Below, one piece after another: positions 1 through 9,474 of a DNA stretch of 64,000 nucleotides. Location: the NCBI RefSeq assembly GCF_024749285.1, contig NZ_CP087196.1:744001-808000 (forward strand). Reading direction: 5' to 3'. The position numbers and the translations under genes are program-made. The stretch's first letter is position 1, and the number at the start of each line of letters is the position of its first letter. This DNA is from Pseudomonas sp. B21-015. Its GTDB lineage: Bacteria; Pseudomonadota; Gammaproteobacteria; Pseudomonadales; Pseudomonadaceae. The notes beneath the pieces were generated by a model, which saw only the letters and a program-made list of their open reading frames with translations, was not told the origin of the DNA and ran no database searches.

Positions 1-15
1 AAAGCCAGCTGGTAA
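1..15 (+). CDS. rpsN: 30S ribosomal protein S14, last codons (partial)
   Basis: The window opens inside a gene whose last residues are K-A-S-W followed by TAA, the usual C-terminus of bacterial S14. S14 is the expected gene before rpsH in the spc operon. Only the last four codons and the stop are present, so the call rests on this tail and on synteny. Confidence 0.8.
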   Translation, partial: KASW

Positions 16-76
16 GCACTGTCAAAGTCTCGGTGCTCGGGGTCGCAAGATCCTGACCATCGGTGACCTTGAACTT

Positions 77-104
77 GAATCAAGCCCCTATTGGGGCTTG
101 ATTC
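77..104 (+). terminator. Perfect 12-bp hairpin between rpsN and rpsH
   Basis: Arms 77-88 (gaatcaagcccc) and 93-104 pair perfectly around a TATT loop. Only a weak T-rich stretch follows, so it may be a partial terminator, an mRNA processing or stability site, or an attenuator inside the spc operon. The -35 box of a possible internal promoter starts inside the right arm. Confidence 0.5.
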
Positions 105-126
105 ATTTGTGGGGTGTGTCTAGAAT
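98..126 (+). promoter_or_regulatory. Possible internal sigma70 promoter before rpsH
   Basis: TTGATT (98-103) and TAGAAT (121-126) are separated by 17 bp, a good sigma70 arrangement. It lies in an unusually long 210-bp gap inside the spc operon. Downstream are a short ggctc/gagcc hairpin (131-144) and a run of eight T (150-157). The promoter is predicted only from the boxes. Confidence 0.4.
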
Positions 127-225
127 ACCCGGCTCGCCTGAGCCCGTGCTTTTTTTGCGCGGATGTATTCGGCGACACGTAGTAGCCGCAAGGCTAATTT
201 TTTGTGTATTAGGAGCGTCTAGCCC

Positions 226-618
226 ATGAGTATGCAGGACCCGTTAGCGGACATGCTAACTCGAATCCGTAATGCCCAGATGGCTGAAAAGTCCGTCGTA
301 AGCATGCCATCTTCTACTTTGAAGGTAGCTGTTGCCAAAGTCCTGAAGGACGAAGGTTACATTGCGGGTTATCAGATCAGCAGCGAAATCAAGCCACTGC
401 TGTCCATCGAGCTGAAGTACTTCGAAGGCCGTCCGGTCATCGAGGAAGTGAAGCGCGTTAGCCGTCCAGGCCTGCGTCAGTACAAGTCCGTCGATGATCT
501 GCCAAAAGTTCGTGGCGGTCTCGGTGTGTCTATCGTCTCCACCAACAAAGGTGTGATGACGGATCGTGCTGCGCGCGCTGCCGGTGTCGGCGGCGAAGTT
601 CTTTGCACTGTGTTCTAA
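226..618 (+). CDS. rpsH: 30S ribosomal protein S8
   Basis: This 130-residue protein is full length for S8, a primary 16S rRNA binder of the small-subunit platform. The conserved C-terminal half is intact, including the [17 protein letters not shown] stretch. In E. coli S8 is also the translational repressor of the spc operon. An AGGAGCG ribosome-binding site precedes the ATG. It follows the long rpsN-rpsH gap and leads the tightly packed run rplF-rplR-rpsE. Confidence 0.98.
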   Translation: MSMQDPLADMLTRIRNAQMAEKSVVSMPSSTLKVAVAKVLKDEGYIAGYQISSEIKPLLSIELKYFEGRPVIEEVKRVSRPGLRQYKSVDDLPKVRGGLGVSIVSTNKGVMTDRAARAAGVGGEVLCTVF

Positions 619-630
619 GGGGGGATAAGC

Positions 631-1164
631 ATGTCACGCGTCGCTAAGAACCCCGTTAAGCTGCCAGCCGGTGTCGAAGTCAAATTCGCAGGCCAACAGC
701 TTTCGGTGAAGGGTGCCAAGGGTACTCTCGAACTGAACATCCATTCGTCCGTTGAGATCGTTGAAGAAGCTGGTGAGCTGCGTTTCGCTGCTCGCAATGG
801 CGATCAACAAACTCGCGCAATGGCTGGTACCACTCGTGCGTTGGTAAACAACATGGTCCAAGGCGTAAGCCAAGGCTTCGAGCGCAAGCTCCAGCTGGTC
901 GGTGTTGGTTACAAAGCGCAAGCAAAAGGCACAGTGCTGAACCTGGCTCTTGGCTTCTCGCACCCAGTGGATTACGAACTGCCGGAAGGCATCACCGCTG
1001 AGACTCCTAGCCAAACCGATATCCTGATCCGGGGCATCGATAAGCAGCTAGTAGGTCAAGTGGCCGCCGAGATCCGCGACTTCCGTCCACCAGAGCCGTA
1101 CAAAGGCAAAGGTGTGCGCTACGCGGACGAAGTCGTCCGTCGTAAAGAAGCCAAGAAGAAGTAG
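631..1164 (+). CDS. rplF: 50S ribosomal protein L6
   Basis: This 177-residue protein has two tandem L6 domains and starts [12 protein letters not shown]. The C-terminal signature region ([17 protein letters not shown]) is present. L6 binds 23S rRNA near the sarcin-ricin loop and the L7/L12 stalk base. It begins 12 bp after rpsH behind a GGGGGAT ribosome-binding site and is cotranscribed with its neighbours. Confidence 0.98.
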   Translation: MSRVAKNPVKLPAGVEVKFAGQQLSVKGAKGTLELNIHSSVEIVEEAGELRFAARNGDQQTRAMAGTTRALVNNMVQGVSQGFERKLQLVGVGYKAQAKGTVLNLALGFSHPVDYELPEGITAETPSQTDILIRGIDKQLVGQVAAEIRDFRPPEPYKGKGVRYADEVVRRKEAKKK

Positions 1165-1174
1165 GGCATAGCAA

Positions 1175-1525
1175 ATGACCGACAAAAAAGTTACTCGCCT
1201 GCGTCGCGCTCGCAAAGCACGCCTGAAAATGCACGAACTCGAAGTCGTGCGTCTCTGCGTGTTCCGCTCGTCGCAGCACATCTACGCCCAGGTCATTTCG
1301 GCCGACGGCAACAAAGTCCTGGCAAGCGCCTCGACTTTGGATAAAGAACTGCGTGATGGCGCCACTGGCAACATCGACGCGGCCACTAAGGTTGGCCAGC
1401 TGGTCGCTACGCGTGCTAAAGCCGCTGGCGTCTCGCAGGTGGCTTTCGACCGCTCTGGCTTCAAGTACCACGGCCGCGTCAAGGCGCTGGCTGATGCTGC
1501 TCGTGAAGCTGGGCTGGAGTTCTAA
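1175..1525 (+). CDS. rplR: 50S ribosomal protein L18
   Basis: This 116-residue L18 begins with a basic stretch ([12 protein letters not shown]) and ends AREAGLEF, as usual in proteobacteria. L18 binds 5S rRNA together with L5 in the central protuberance. It is 10 bp downstream of rplF and 3 bp upstream of rpsE, which fits a single polycistronic message. Confidence 0.98.
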   Translation: MTDKKVTRLRRARKARLKMHELEVVRLCVFRSSQHIYAQVISADGNKVLASASTLDKELRDGATGNIDAATKVGQLVATRAKAAGVSQVAFDRSGFKYHGRVKALADAAREAGLEF

Positions 1526-1528
1526 GTT

Positions 1529-2029
1529 ATGTCAAATAACGACCAAAAGCGCGACGAAGGCTACATCGAGAAGCTGGTTCAAGTTAACCGCGTAGCCAAA
1601 ACCGTTAAAGGCGGCCGTATCTTCACTTTCACCGCGTTGACCGTGGTAGGTGATGGTAAAGGGCGTGTTGGCTTCGGCCGTGGCAAGTCGCGTGAAGTGC
1701 CTGCTGCGATCCAGAAGGCAATGGAAGCTGCTCGCCGCAACATGATTCAAGTTGATCTGAACGGCACCACTCTGCAGTACGCAATGAAGTCCGCTCACGG
1801 CGCTTCGAAGGTGTACATGCAGCCTGCTTCTGAAGGTACCGGTATCATCGCTGGCGGCGCTATGCGTGCTGTCCTCGAAGTTGCTGGCGTTCAGAACGTT
1901 CTGGCCAAGTGCTACGGCTCGACTAACCCGGTAAACGTGGTTCACGCCACTTTCAAGGGTTTGAAAGCAATGCAGTCTCCTGAATCCATTGCCGCCAAGC
2001 GTGGCAAAAGCGTCAAGGAGATCTTCTGA
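1529..2029 (+). CDS. rpsE: 30S ribosomal protein S5
   Basis: This 166-residue protein carries the S5 double-stranded RNA-binding domain ([21 protein letters not shown]) and the C-terminal S5 fold. S5 sits at the mRNA entry channel and contributes to accuracy; spectinomycin-resistance changes map to its N-terminal loop. The start lies 3 bp after the rplR stop. Confidence 0.98.
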
Positions 2030-2031
2030 TC

Positions 2032-2208
2032 ATGGCTACCGTTAAAGTTACGCTGATCAAAAGCATGACCGGCCGCATCCCTAACCACAAACTGTGCGTT
2101 AAGGGTCTGGGTCTGCGTCGCATCGGTCACACTGTAGAAGTCCAGGATACTCCCGAGAATCGCGGGATGATCAACAAGGCTTACTACATGCTGCGTGTCG
2201 AGGGTTAA
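2032..2208 (+). CDS. rpmD: 50S ribosomal protein L30
   Basis: A 58-residue protein beginning [15 protein letters not shown] and ending YYMLRVEG is encoded between rpsE and rplO. Length, position and sequence ([21 protein letters not shown]) identify L30, a small 23S rRNA-binding protein. It starts 2 bp after the rpsE stop and ends 3 bp before rplO. Confidence 0.97.
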
Positions 2209-2211
2209 TCG

Positions 2212-2649
2212 ATGAAACTCAATGATCTGAGTCCAGCGCCGGGTTCCCGTCGCGAAAAGCATCGTCCGGGCCGTGGTATCGGTAGCGGTTTGGGTAAGAC
2301 TGGTGGCCGTGGCCACAAAGGTCAAACCTCCCGCTCCGGTGGCACCATTGCTCCAGGCTTTGAAGGCGGTCAACAGCCGCTGCATCGTCGCCTGCCGAAG
2401 TTTGGTTTCGTTTCCCTGAAAGCCATGGATCGCGCAGAAGTGCGTCTGTCCGAGCTGGCTAAAGTGGAAGGCGACATCGTCACCGTGCAGTCCCTGAAAG
2501 ATGCCAACGTGATTAACGTCAACGTTCAGCGTGTGAAAATCATGCTGTCCGGCGAAGTTACTCGCGCTGTCACCATCGGAAAGGGAATCGGCGCCACCAA
2601 AGGTGCGCGTGCGGCTATCGAAGCAGCTGGCGGCAAGTTCGAGGAATAA
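2212..2649 (+). CDS. rplO: 50S ribosomal protein L15
   Basis: This 145-residue protein shows the glycine- and basic-rich N-terminal extension of L15 ([19 protein letters not shown]) that threads into 23S rRNA, followed by the globular domain ending in AAGGKFEE. It is directly followed by secY with no spacer: rplO ends at 2649 and secY begins at 2650. Confidence 0.98.
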   Translation: MKLNDLSPAPGSRREKHRPGRGIGSGLGKTGGRGHKGQTSRSGGTIAPGFEGGQQPLHRRLPKFGFVSLKAMDRAEVRLSELAKVEGDIVTVQSLKDANVINVNVQRVKIMLSGEVTRAVTIGKGIGATKGARAAIEAAGGKFEE

Positions 2650-3978
2650 ATGGCTAAGCAAGGTGCTCTCTCTGCGCTCGGCAAAGGCGGTATGTCTGAA
2701 CTCTGGGCTCGTCTGCGTTTTCTGTTCCTGGCGATTATCGTCTACCGAATAGGCGCACACATCCCGGTTCCAGGTATTAACCCGGACCGACTCGCGGACC
2801 TGTTTCGACAGAATGAGGGGACCATTCTTAGCTTGTTCAACATGTTTTCCGGCGGCGCGCTGGAGCGGATGAGCATCTTTGCACTGGGGATCATGCCGTA
2901 CATTTCGGCATCGATCATCATGCAGCTGATGACCGCCGTCAGCCCGCAGCTGGAGCAGTTGAAGAAGGAAGGTGAAGCTGGCCGTCGCAAGATCAGCCAG
3001 TACACCCGCTACGGCACTGTCGTCCTTGCTCTCGTTCAGGCTATTGGCATGTCCATTGGTCTGGCGGGGCAGGGCGTTGCGTTCACTGGTGACTTTGGCT
3101 TCCATTTCGTCGCGGTATCCACTTTTGTGGCTGGTGCGATGTTCATGATGTGGCTGGGTGAGCAGATTACTGAGCGTGGTGTTGGCAACGGTATCTCGAT
3201 GTTGATTTTTTCGGGTATCGTCGCCGGTCTTCCGAGAGCGATCGGGCAGTCTTTCGAGTCTGCACGTCAGGGTGATATCAACATCTTCGCCCTGGTTGCC
3301 ATCGGTTTGCTGGCAGTAGCGATTATCGGTTTCGTGGTGTTCATTGAGCGTGGTCAGCGTCGTATTGCTGTTCACTACGCCAAGCGTCAGCAGGGCCGCA
3401 AGGTCTTCGCTGCGCAGACTAGCCACTTGCCGCTGAAGGTGAACATGGCCGGTGTTATTCCGGCTATTTTCGCGAGCAGCATTTTGCTGTTCCCGGCTTC
3501 GTTAGGTGCCTGGTTCGGTCAGTCTGAAGGTATGGGCTGGTTGCAGGACATCTCGCAGTCGATCGCTCCTGGTCAGCCGTTGAATATTCTGCTGTTTAGT
3601 GCAGGGATTATTTTCTTCTGCTTCTTCTATACGGCGTTGATGTTCAATCCGAAAGACGTAGCGGAAAACCTGAAGAAGTCCGGTGCCTTTATTCCGGGCA
3701 TCCGTCCAGGTGAGCAGTCTGCGCGCTACATTGATGGCGTTCTGACTCGCTTGACCATGTTCGGTGCTCTTTACATGACGGCCGTCTGCCTGTTGCCCCA
3801 GTTCCTGGTGGTTGCAGCAAACGTACCGTTCTACCTTGGCGGGACCTCGTTGCTGATCGTGGTCGTGGTTGTGATGGACTTCATGTCCCAAGTACAATCG
3901 CACCTCGTTTCGCACCAGTACGAATCCCTGATGAAGAAAGCCAACCTGAAGGGTTACGGCAGCGGCATGTTGCGCTGA
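2650..3978 (+). CDS. secY: Preprotein translocase subunit SecY
   Basis: This 442-residue protein has ten predicted membrane segments and is the channel subunit of SecYEG, which moves unfolded proteins across or into the inner membrane with SecA. Typical SecY stretches are visible: [13 protein letters not shown] after the first helix, the [13 protein letters not shown] plug region, and cytoplasmic basic loops ([18 protein letters not shown]). The ATG directly abuts the rplO stop. Its place before rpmJ is standard for the spc operon. Confidence 0.98.
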   Translation: MAKQGALSALGKGGMSELWARLRFLFLAIIVYRIGAHIPVPGINPDRLADLFRQNEGTILSLFNMFSGGALERMSIFALGIMPYISASIIMQLMTAVSPQLEQLKKEGEAGRRKISQYTRYGTVVLALVQAIGMSIGLAGQGVAFTGDFGFHFVAVSTFVAGAMFMMWLGEQITERGVGNGISMLIFSGIVAGLPRAIGQSFESARQGDINIFALVAIGLLAVAIIGFVVFIERGQRRIAVHYAKRQQGRKVFAAQTSHLPLKVNMAGVIPAIFASSILLFPASLGAWFGQSEGMGWLQDISQSIAPGQPLNILLFSAGIIFFCFFYTALMFNPKDVAENLKKSGAFIPGIRPGEQSARYIDGVLTRLTMFGALYMTAVCLLPQFLVVAANVPFYLGGTSLLIVVVVVMDFMSQVQSHLVSHQYESLMKKANLKGYGSGMLR

Positions 3979-4005
3979 GTACCCATAAGGTTCGAGGAGT
4001 TGGTG

Positions 4006-4122
4006 ATGAAAGTTCGTGCATCGGTGAAAAAGCTGTGCCGTAACTGCAAGATTATTCGCCGCGAAGGTGTTGTTCGAGTAATTTGCAGCGCGGAACCGCG
4101 TCACAAACAGCGCCAAGGCTGA
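4006..4122 (+). CDS. rpmJ: 50S ribosomal protein L36
   Basis: This 38-residue protein begins [14 protein letters not shown] and ends KQRQG. Cys11, Cys14, Cys27 and His33 form the zinc ribbon, so this is the zinc-containing L36 paralogue rather than the zinc-free substitute some bacteria induce under zinc shortage. A CGAGGAG ribosome-binding site precedes the ATG. It is the last gene of the spc operon. Confidence 0.97.
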
Positions 4123-4140
4123 GTGTGATTGTGCTTCAAG

Positions 4141-4164
4141 CCCGGCAGCTAGTGCGCTGCCGGG
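4141..4164 (+). terminator. Hairpin after rpmJ, probable spc operon terminator or attenuator
   Basis: Arms 4141-4149 (cccggcagc) and 4156-4164 pair perfectly with a 6-nt loop and are followed by a broken T-rich tract (ttgattatttgttatt). The incomplete T-run suggests partial termination, leaving some readthrough into the alpha operon that starts 88 bp later. Confidence 0.6.
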
Positions 4165-4252
4165 TTGATTATTTGTTATTACAGCGATATTATCTCGCGC
4201 CCTATTTCTTGGCTTCCGGGGCGTAGGTAGCTGTCAATTGGAGTCCCACTGA

Positions 4253-4609
4253 ATGGCCCGTATTGCAGGCGTTAACATTCCAGATAACAAGCATACTGTT
4301 ATCTCGCTGACCTACATCTATGGTGTTGGTCGCACTACTGCACAGAAAATTTGTGCAGTGACTGGGGTAAACCCAGCGGCAAAGATCAAAGATCTGAGCG
4401 ACGAGCAGATTGAACAGCTGCGTGGCGAAGTGGCGAAGTTCACCACTGAAGGTGACCTGCGTCGCGAAATCAACATGAAAATCAAGCGTTTGATGGACCT
4501 CGGTTGCTATCGCGGTCTGCGTCATCGTCGTGGTCTTCCAGTACGCGGTCAGCGTACCAAGACCAACGCGCGTACCCGTAAAGGTCCGCGTAAGCCGATC
4601 CGCAAGTAA
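4253..4609 (+). CDS. rpsM: 30S ribosomal protein S13
   Basis: This 118-residue S13 has the helix-two-turn-helix N-terminus ([21 protein letters not shown]) and the basic C-terminal tail that contacts tRNA in the P site ([22 protein letters not shown]). It is the first gene of the alpha operon, preceded by a 130-bp gap that holds the post-rpmJ hairpin. Confidence 0.98.
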   Translation: MARIAGVNIPDNKHTVISLTYIYGVGRTTAQKICAVTGVNPAAKIKDLSDEQIEQLRGEVAKFTTEGDLRREINMKIKRLMDLGCYRGLRHRRGLPVRGQRTKTNARTRKGPRKPIRK

Positions 4610-4639
4610 TCGCCCCAGCGAATCGACAGGAAATTAATC

Positions 4640-5029
4640 ATGGCAAAACCTGCTGCTCGTCCTCGTAAAAAAGTTAAAAAGACAGTGGTTGATGGCATCG
4701 CCCACATCCATGCTTCTTTTAACAACACCATCGTGACCATTACCGACCGTCAAGGTAACGCTCTTTCCTGGGCTACCTCCGGTGGTTCGGGTTTCCGCGG
4801 TTCCCGCAAGTCCACCCCGTTCGCTGCTCAAGTAGCTGCTGAGCGTGCTGGTCAAGCTGCGCTGGAATACGGCCTGAAAAACCTCGACGTTAACGTCAAA
4901 GGTCCAGGTCCAGGTCGTGAATCCGCAGTCCGCGCTTTGAACGGCTGTGGCTACAAGATCGCCAGCATCACCGACGTGACGCCAATCCCGCACAACGGGT
5001 GCCGTCCGCCGAAGAAGCGCCGCGTGTAA
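4640..5029 (+). CDS. rpsK: 30S ribosomal protein S11
   Basis: This 129-residue S11 shows the family core ([19 protein letters not shown] and [13 protein letters not shown]) and the basic C-terminal PPKKRRV. S11 forms part of the mRNA exit platform with S7. An ACAGGAAA ribosome-binding site lies upstream. Confidence 0.98.
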   Translation: MAKPAARPRKKVKKTVVDGIAHIHASFNNTIVTITDRQGNALSWATSGGSGFRGSRKSTPFAAQVAAERAGQAALEYGLKNLDVNVKGPGPGRESAVRALNGCGYKIASITDVTPIPHNGCRPPKKRRV

Positions 5030-5047
5030 TCCAGGAGATTGTAAAGA

Positions 5048-5668
5048 ATGGCTCGTTACATTGGTCCAAAATGCAAACTCGCTCGTCGCGAAGGCACCGA
5101 TCTCTTTCTGAAGAGCGGCGTGCGCGCGATCGAATCGAAGTGCAACATCGAAGCAGCACCTGGTATCCACGGCCAACGCCGCGGTCGCCAGTCCGATTAC
5201 GGCACCCAACTGCGTGAAAAGCAGAAGGTCCGTCGTATCTACGGCGTTCTCGAGCGTCAATTCAGCGGCTACTACAAAGAAGCTGCTGGCAAGAAAGGCG
5301 CAACTGGCGAAAACCTGTTGCAGCTGCTCGAATGCCGTCTGGACAACGTTGTATACCGTATGGGTTTTGGCTCTACTCGTGCCGAATCCCGTCAGCTGGT
5401 ATCGCACAAGTCGATCAGCGTTAACGGTCAGACCGTAAACGTTCCGTCTTACCAGGTTCGTGCTGGTGACGTGGTCGCAGTTCGCGAGAAAGCAAAGAAC
5501 CAACTTCGCATTGTCCAAGCTCTCGATCTGTGTGCCCAACGTGGCCGCGTAGAATGGGTAGAAGTAGACACTGAGAAGAAGTCGGGCGTTTTCAAGAACG
5601 TTCCTGCTCGCAGTGATCTGTCCGCCGACATCAACGAAAGCCTGATTGTCGAGCTCTACTCCAAGTAA
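5048..5668 (+). CDS. rpsD: 30S ribosomal protein S4
   Basis: This 206-residue protein is a primary 16S rRNA assembly protein. It has the N-terminal domain ([19 protein letters not shown]) and an S4-type RNA-binding domain ([20 protein letters not shown]). The N-terminal zinc cysteines found in some orthologues are absent (one Cys at position 9), as in E. coli-type S4. In E. coli S4 represses its own alpha operon. Confidence 0.98.
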   Translation: MARYIGPKCKLARREGTDLFLKSGVRAIESKCNIEAAPGIHGQRRGRQSDYGTQLREKQKVRRIYGVLERQFSGYYKEAAGKKGATGENLLQLLECRLDNVVYRMGFGSTRAESRQLVSHKSISVNGQTVNVPSYQVRAGDVVAVREKAKNQLRIVQALDLCAQRGRVEWVEVDTEKKSGVFKNVPARSDLSADINESLIVELYSK

Positions 5669-5690
5669 GGGCTAGAAAATAGGTGCATCC

Positions 5691-6692
5691 ATGCAGATTT
5701 CGGTAAATGAGTTCCTGACACCCCGCCATATTGATGTGCAGGTTGTCAGTCCAACCCGCGCCAAGATCACTCTCGAGCCTCTCGAGCGTGGTTTCGGCCA
5801 CACCCTGGGCAACGCGCTGCGCCGCATCCTGTTGTCCTCAATGCCCGGCTGTGCAGTAGTCGAGGCCGAGATTGACGGTGTGCTCCACGAGTACAGCGCC
5901 ATCGAAGGTGTACAGGAAGACGTAATTGAAATCCTGTTGAACCTTAAAGGTCTGGCTATCAAGCTGCACGGTCGAGACGAAGTTACGCTGACCTTGTCGA
6001 AGAAGGGTTCGGGGGTGGTTACCGCTGCCGATATTCAGCTGGATCATGATGTCGAGATCGTCAACCCCGATCACGTAATCGCTAACCTGGCGTCTAACGG
6101 CGCCCTGAACATGAAGCTCACTGTAGCTCGTGGTCGTGGTTATGAACCGGCAGACTCGCGTCAGAGCGATGAAGATGAAAGCCGCAGCATCGGTCGCTTG
6201 CAGCTTGACTCTTCGTTCAGCCCGGTTCGCCGTATCGCATACGTGGTGGAAAACGCCCGTGTCGAACAGCGTACTAACCTGGACAAGCTGGTTATTGATC
6301 TGGAAACCAACGGTACCCTGGATCCTGAAGAGGCTATCCGCCGCGCTGCAACCATTCTGCAACAGCAGTTGGCTGCGTTCGTCGACCTCAAAGGTGACAG
6401 TGAGCCAGTGGTTGTCGAGCAGGAAGACGAGATTGATCCGATCCTGCTTCGCCCGGTTGACGATCTGGAACTGACTGTACGTTCGGCTAACTGCCTTAAG
6501 GCGGAAAACATCTACTACATCGGCGACCTGATTCAGCGTACCGAAGTAGAGCTGTTGAAGACTCCGAACCTTGGCAAGAAATCCTTGACTGAAATCAAGG
6601 ACGTTCTGGCCTCCCGCGGTCTGTCCCTCGGCATGCGCCTCGACAACTGGCCGCCTGCAAGTCTTAAGAAGGACGACAAGGCGACTGCCTGA
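5691..6692 (+). CDS. rpoA: DNA-directed RNA polymerase subunit alpha
   Basis: This 333-residue protein has the assembly domain (residues about 1-235, with [20 protein letters not shown] near the start) and, after a linker, the C-terminal domain that binds UP elements and activators ([31 protein letters not shown]). It nucleates assembly of the polymerase core. It sits between rpsD and rplQ as in most proteobacteria. Confidence 0.99.
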   Translation: MQISVNEFLTPRHIDVQVVSPTRAKITLEPLERGFGHTLGNALRRILLSSMPGCAVVEAEIDGVLHEYSAIEGVQEDVIEILLNLKGLAIKLHGRDEVTLTLSKKGSGVVTAADIQLDHDVEIVNPDHVIANLASNGALNMKLTVARGRGYEPADSRQSDEDESRSIGRLQLDSSFSPVRRIAYVVENARVEQRTNLDKLVIDLETNGTLDPEEAIRRAATILQQQLAAFVDLKGDSEPVVVEQEDEIDPILLRPVDDLELTVRSANCLKAENIYYIGDLIQRTEVELLKTPNLGKKSLTEIKDVLASRGLSLGMRLDNWPPASLKKDDKATA

Positions 6693-6734
6693 TCGTCGTA
6701 ATCACCGAACGTTGTGTTTGGTAAGGAATGAACC

Positions 6735-7121
6735 ATGCGTCATCGTAAAAGTGGTCGTCACCTGAGCCGCACCAGCTCGCACCGCAAGGCCATGTTTCAA
6801 AACATGGCGGTGTCGCTGTTCGAGCACGAGCTGATCAAAACTACACTGCCAAAAGCCAAAGAACTGCGCCGCGTTGCTGAGCCGCTGATCACTTTGGCCA
6901 AGACAGACAGCGTTGCTAACCGTCGTCTGGCTTTTGACCGTACTCGTTCGAAAGCTATCGTTGGTAAGCTCTTCAACGACCTGGGCAAGCGTTACGCTAC
7001 CCGTGAGGGTGGCTACCTGCGCATCCTCAAGTGCGGTTTCCGCGCTGGCGACAACGCGCCTATGGCGTACGTCGAGTTGGTTGATCGTGCTGTCGGCGGT
7101 GAAGCTGTATCCGCTGAGTAA
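6735..7121 (+). CDS. rplQ: 50S ribosomal protein L17
   Basis: This 128-residue L17 begins [20 protein letters not shown] and lies near the exit of the peptide tunnel. It has the common 128-residue bacterial length. An AAGGAATG ribosome-binding site precedes the ATG. It is the last gene of the alpha operon and is followed by a strong intrinsic terminator. Confidence 0.98.
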   Translation: MRHRKSGRHLSRTSSHRKAMFQNMAVSLFEHELIKTTLPKAKELRRVAEPLITLAKTDSVANRRLAFDRTRSKAIVGKLFNDLGKRYATREGGYLRILKCGFRAGDNAPMAYVELVDRAVGGEAVSAE

Positions 7122-7141
7122 GACGTCAGTCTGAAACAAGG

Positions 7142-7166
7142 AACCGGGCCTAGTGCCCGGTTTTTT
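7142..7166 (+). terminator. Rho-independent terminator of the alpha operon
   Basis: Arms 7142-7149 (aaccgggc) and 7155-7162 pair around a 5-nt loop and are followed by an unbroken run of T. It separates the ribosomal operons from katA. Confidence 0.93.
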
Positions 7167-7333
7167 GTGCGCGTCTGAAAAGTATGGCCTTGCGACTATC
7201 CATCTCCGATCTCCGTTAGTAAATTTCTATCACTGCCCACAATTTAATGAATTTGATGGCGTCATGTGCATGGTTGATACTCCCCCCCAGCCGATTAGCC
7301 GGCAGTTCCAAGACTGACAGAGGAAGAGATCGC

Positions 7334-8782
7334 ATGAGCCAGAATAAAACGCTTACGACCGCCAGTGGCGCTCCTGTTGCCGACAACCAGAATTCCCGCT
7401 CCGCCGGCCCTCGTGGTCCTTTGCTGCTCGACGATTTCCACCTGATTGAGAAACTTGCCCACTTCAACCGTGAAAACATCCCGGAGCGTCGCGTGCATGC
7501 GAAAGGGTCGGGTGCTTACGGTACATTCACGGTGACTCGCGATATCACTCAGTACACCAGTGCCAAGCTGTTCGAGTCTGTTGGCAAACAAACTCCGACC
7601 TTCCTGCGATTCTCCACCGTGGGTGGCGAGCGCGGTTCGGCTGATACCGAGCGTGATCCACGCGGATTTGCCCTGAAGTTCTACACAGAAGAAGGCAACT
7701 GGGACATCGTCGGTAACAACACACCGGTATTCTTCATCCGTGATCCGCTGAAATTCCCTGACTTTATCCACACCCAGAAGCGCCTGCCGCAAAGCAACCT
7801 GAAAAGCGCGCAGGCGATGTGGGACTTCTGGTCTCACTCACCTGAGGCATTGCACCAGGTCACTATTCTGTTCTCGGACCGCGGCATCCCTGATGGTTAT
7901 CGCCACATGCACGGCTTTGGTAGCCACACCTACAGCCTGATTAACGCCAATGGCGAGCGTCACTGGGTAAAGTGGCACTACAAAACCAAACAGGGGATCA
8001 AGAACCTTGCTCCGGCAGAAGCGGCGCGGCTGGCGGGTACCGATCCGGATTACGCACAACGTGACCTGTTCGGCGCCATTGAGCGCGGAGACTTCCCGAA
8101 ATGGAGTGTCAACATCCAGGTCATGACCGAGGCCCAGGCCGCTGATCACTACGAGAACCCGTTCGACGTGACCAAAACCTGGTCGCAGAAAGAGTTTCCG
8201 TTGATCAAGGTGGGCGAGCTGGAGCTCAACCGCAATCCGCTGAACTACTTCGCTGAAGTCGAGCAAGCTGCGTTCGGTCCGAGCAACATGGTCCCGGGTG
8301 TCGGTCTGTCCCCTGATCGCATGCTGCAAGGTCGCGTGTTCGCTTACGCCGATGCCCATCGCTACCGTGTGGGCACCAATCACCAGCAACTGCCGGTGAA
8401 TGCGCCTCGTAGTCCGGTCAACACCTACCAGCGCGACGGCTCCATGGCATTTGGCGTCAATGGTGGTGCGGCGCCGAACTATGAGCCGAACAGCTACGTG
8501 GAATCACCGAAACAGGCACCGCATTATGCGGAACCAGCCTTGGCCTTGAGCGGCGCCGCCGATCGTTACGATCATCGCGAAGATACTGACTACTACAGCC
8601 ATGCCGGTGCGCTGTTCCGTCTAATGAACGATGAGCAGAAAGCCCTGCTGATCAACAACATTGCCGGTGCCATGGCCGGGGTTTCCGGTGACGTGATTGA
8701 TCGTCAACTGCAGCATTTCTTCAGGGCTGACCCAGCTTATGGAGAAGGCATCGCAAAGGCGTTGGGCTTACAGCTTAACTAA
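7334..8782 (+). CDS. katA: Monofunctional haem catalase KatA
   Basis: This small-subunit (clade 3) catalase of 482 residues, the length of P. aeruginosa KatA, dismutates hydrogen peroxide in the cytoplasm. The distal His55 ([12 protein letters not shown]), the distal Asn in [10 protein letters not shown] and the proximal haem-ligand Tyr in [12 protein letters not shown] are visible. The frame is open 29 codons upstream, but the ATG at 7334 has a GAGGAAG ribosome-binding site and gives the family N-terminus [15 protein letters not shown]. The katA-ftnA pairing links peroxide removal with iron storage. I found no clear OxyR site upstream. Confidence 0.97.
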   Translation: MSQNKTLTTASGAPVADNQNSRSAGPRGPLLLDDFHLIEKLAHFNRENIPERRVHAKGSGAYGTFTVTRDITQYTSAKLFESVGKQTPTFLRFSTVGGERGSADTERDPRGFALKFYTEEGNWDIVGNNTPVFFIRDPLKFPDFIHTQKRLPQSNLKSAQAMWDFWSHSPEALHQVTILFSDRGIPDGYRHMHGFGSHTYSLINANGERHWVKWHYKTKQGIKNLAPAEAARLAGTDPDYAQRDLFGAIERGDFPKWSVNIQVMTEAQAADHYENPFDVTKTWSQKEFPLIKVGELELNRNPLNYFAEVEQAAFGPSNMVPGVGLSPDRMLQGRVFAYADAHRYRVGTNHQQLPVNAPRSPVNTYQRDGSMAFGVNGGAAPNYEPNSYVESPKQAPHYAEPALALSGAADRYDHREDTDYYSHAGALFRLMNDEQKALLINNIAGAMAGVSGDVIDRQLQHFFRADPAYGEGIAKALGLQLN

Positions 8783-8799
8783 GTCTAAACGATAAGCAG

Positions 8800-8825
8800 A
8801 ACCGCCCTCATTTGGGCGGTTTTTG
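8800..8825 (+). terminator. Terminator after katA
   Basis: Arms 8800-8807 (aaccgccc) and 8814-8821 form a perfect stem followed by T residues. Confidence 0.87.
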
Positions 8826-8937
8826 CGTCATTTAAACTGCTTTTCTCAGAATATCTTCGCTTTCATTGCGTCGAGCGAGTGACCTTCCGGTCAGCTTGGT
8901 TCAAACTACAGACTTTCAAGCAGGGAGATGTAGGGCG

Positions 8938-9402
8938 ATGCAAGGTCACCCAGACGTAATCGATTACCTCAACACGTTGCTGACAGGCGAACTGGCAGCC
9001 CGTGATCAATATTTCATCCATTCGCGGATGTACGAGGACTGGGGGTTCACCGAGCTCTACGAACGTATCAACCACGAGATGGAAGAAGAGGCGCAGCACG
9101 CTGACGCCCTGATGCGTCGGATCCTCATGCTCGAAGGTACTCCGCGTATGCGTCCGGACGATCTGGATGTCGGCACCACCGTGCCTGACATGCTCGCCGC
9201 TGACTTGCGTCTGGAGTACAAGGTTCGGGCAGCTCTCTGCAAGGGCATTGAGCTTTGCGAGCTGCACAAGGACTACGTCACCCGCGAGATCCTGCGCATT
9301 CAGCTGGCCGATACCGAAGAAGATCATACCTACTGGCTGGAGAAGCAGCTGGGTCTGATCAAACTGATTGGTCTGGAAAATTACCTGCAATCGCAGTTCT
9401 GA
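8938..9402 (+). CDS. ftnA: Non-haem ferritin FtnA (formerly BfrA)
   Basis: This 154-residue ferritin-fold protein probably stores iron as a 24-mer cage. Ferroxidase ligands are visible: Glu18, Glu51, His54, a Glu near 93, Glu127 and His130. The residue matching the haem-ligand Met52 of true bacterioferritin is Ala52 here (EEEAQHAD), so haem binding is not expected. That agrees with the P. aeruginosa orthologue, shown to be a ferritin despite its old name bfrA. The frame extends upstream to 8866, but the ATG at 8938 behind GGGAGATGTAGGGCG gives the family start [12 protein letters not shown]. Databases often label it bacterioferritin. Confidence 0.93.
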   Translation: MQGHPDVIDYLNTLLTGELAARDQYFIHSRMYEDWGFTELYERINHEMEEEAQHADALMRRILMLEGTPRMRPDDLDVGTTVPDMLAADLRLEYKVRAALCKGIELCELHKDYVTREILRIQLADTEEDHTYWLEKQLGLIKLIGLENYLQSQF

Positions 9403-9424
9403 TCTTTTAGCAGGCTACACAAAC

Positions 9425-9461
9425 AAAAGCCCCTGTCACCGACAAAGTGACAGGGGCTTTT
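9425..9461. terminator. Bidirectional terminator between ftnA and uvrA
   Basis: A perfect 15-bp stem (arms 9425-9439 and 9447-9461) carries A-run and T-run flanks, so it can terminate both convergent genes. It lies between the ftnA stop (9402) and the uvrA stop (9475). Confidence 0.9.
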
Positions 9462-9474
9462 TCATGGCCCTGAT

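Noticed and set aside
1942..3426. 494-codon minus-strand open frame
   Set aside because: Shadow opposite rpmD, rplO and secY.
7167..7333. OxyR site upstream of katA
   Set aside because: Scattered ctat/gata pieces exist, but not with the spacing of the four-part OxyR consensus.
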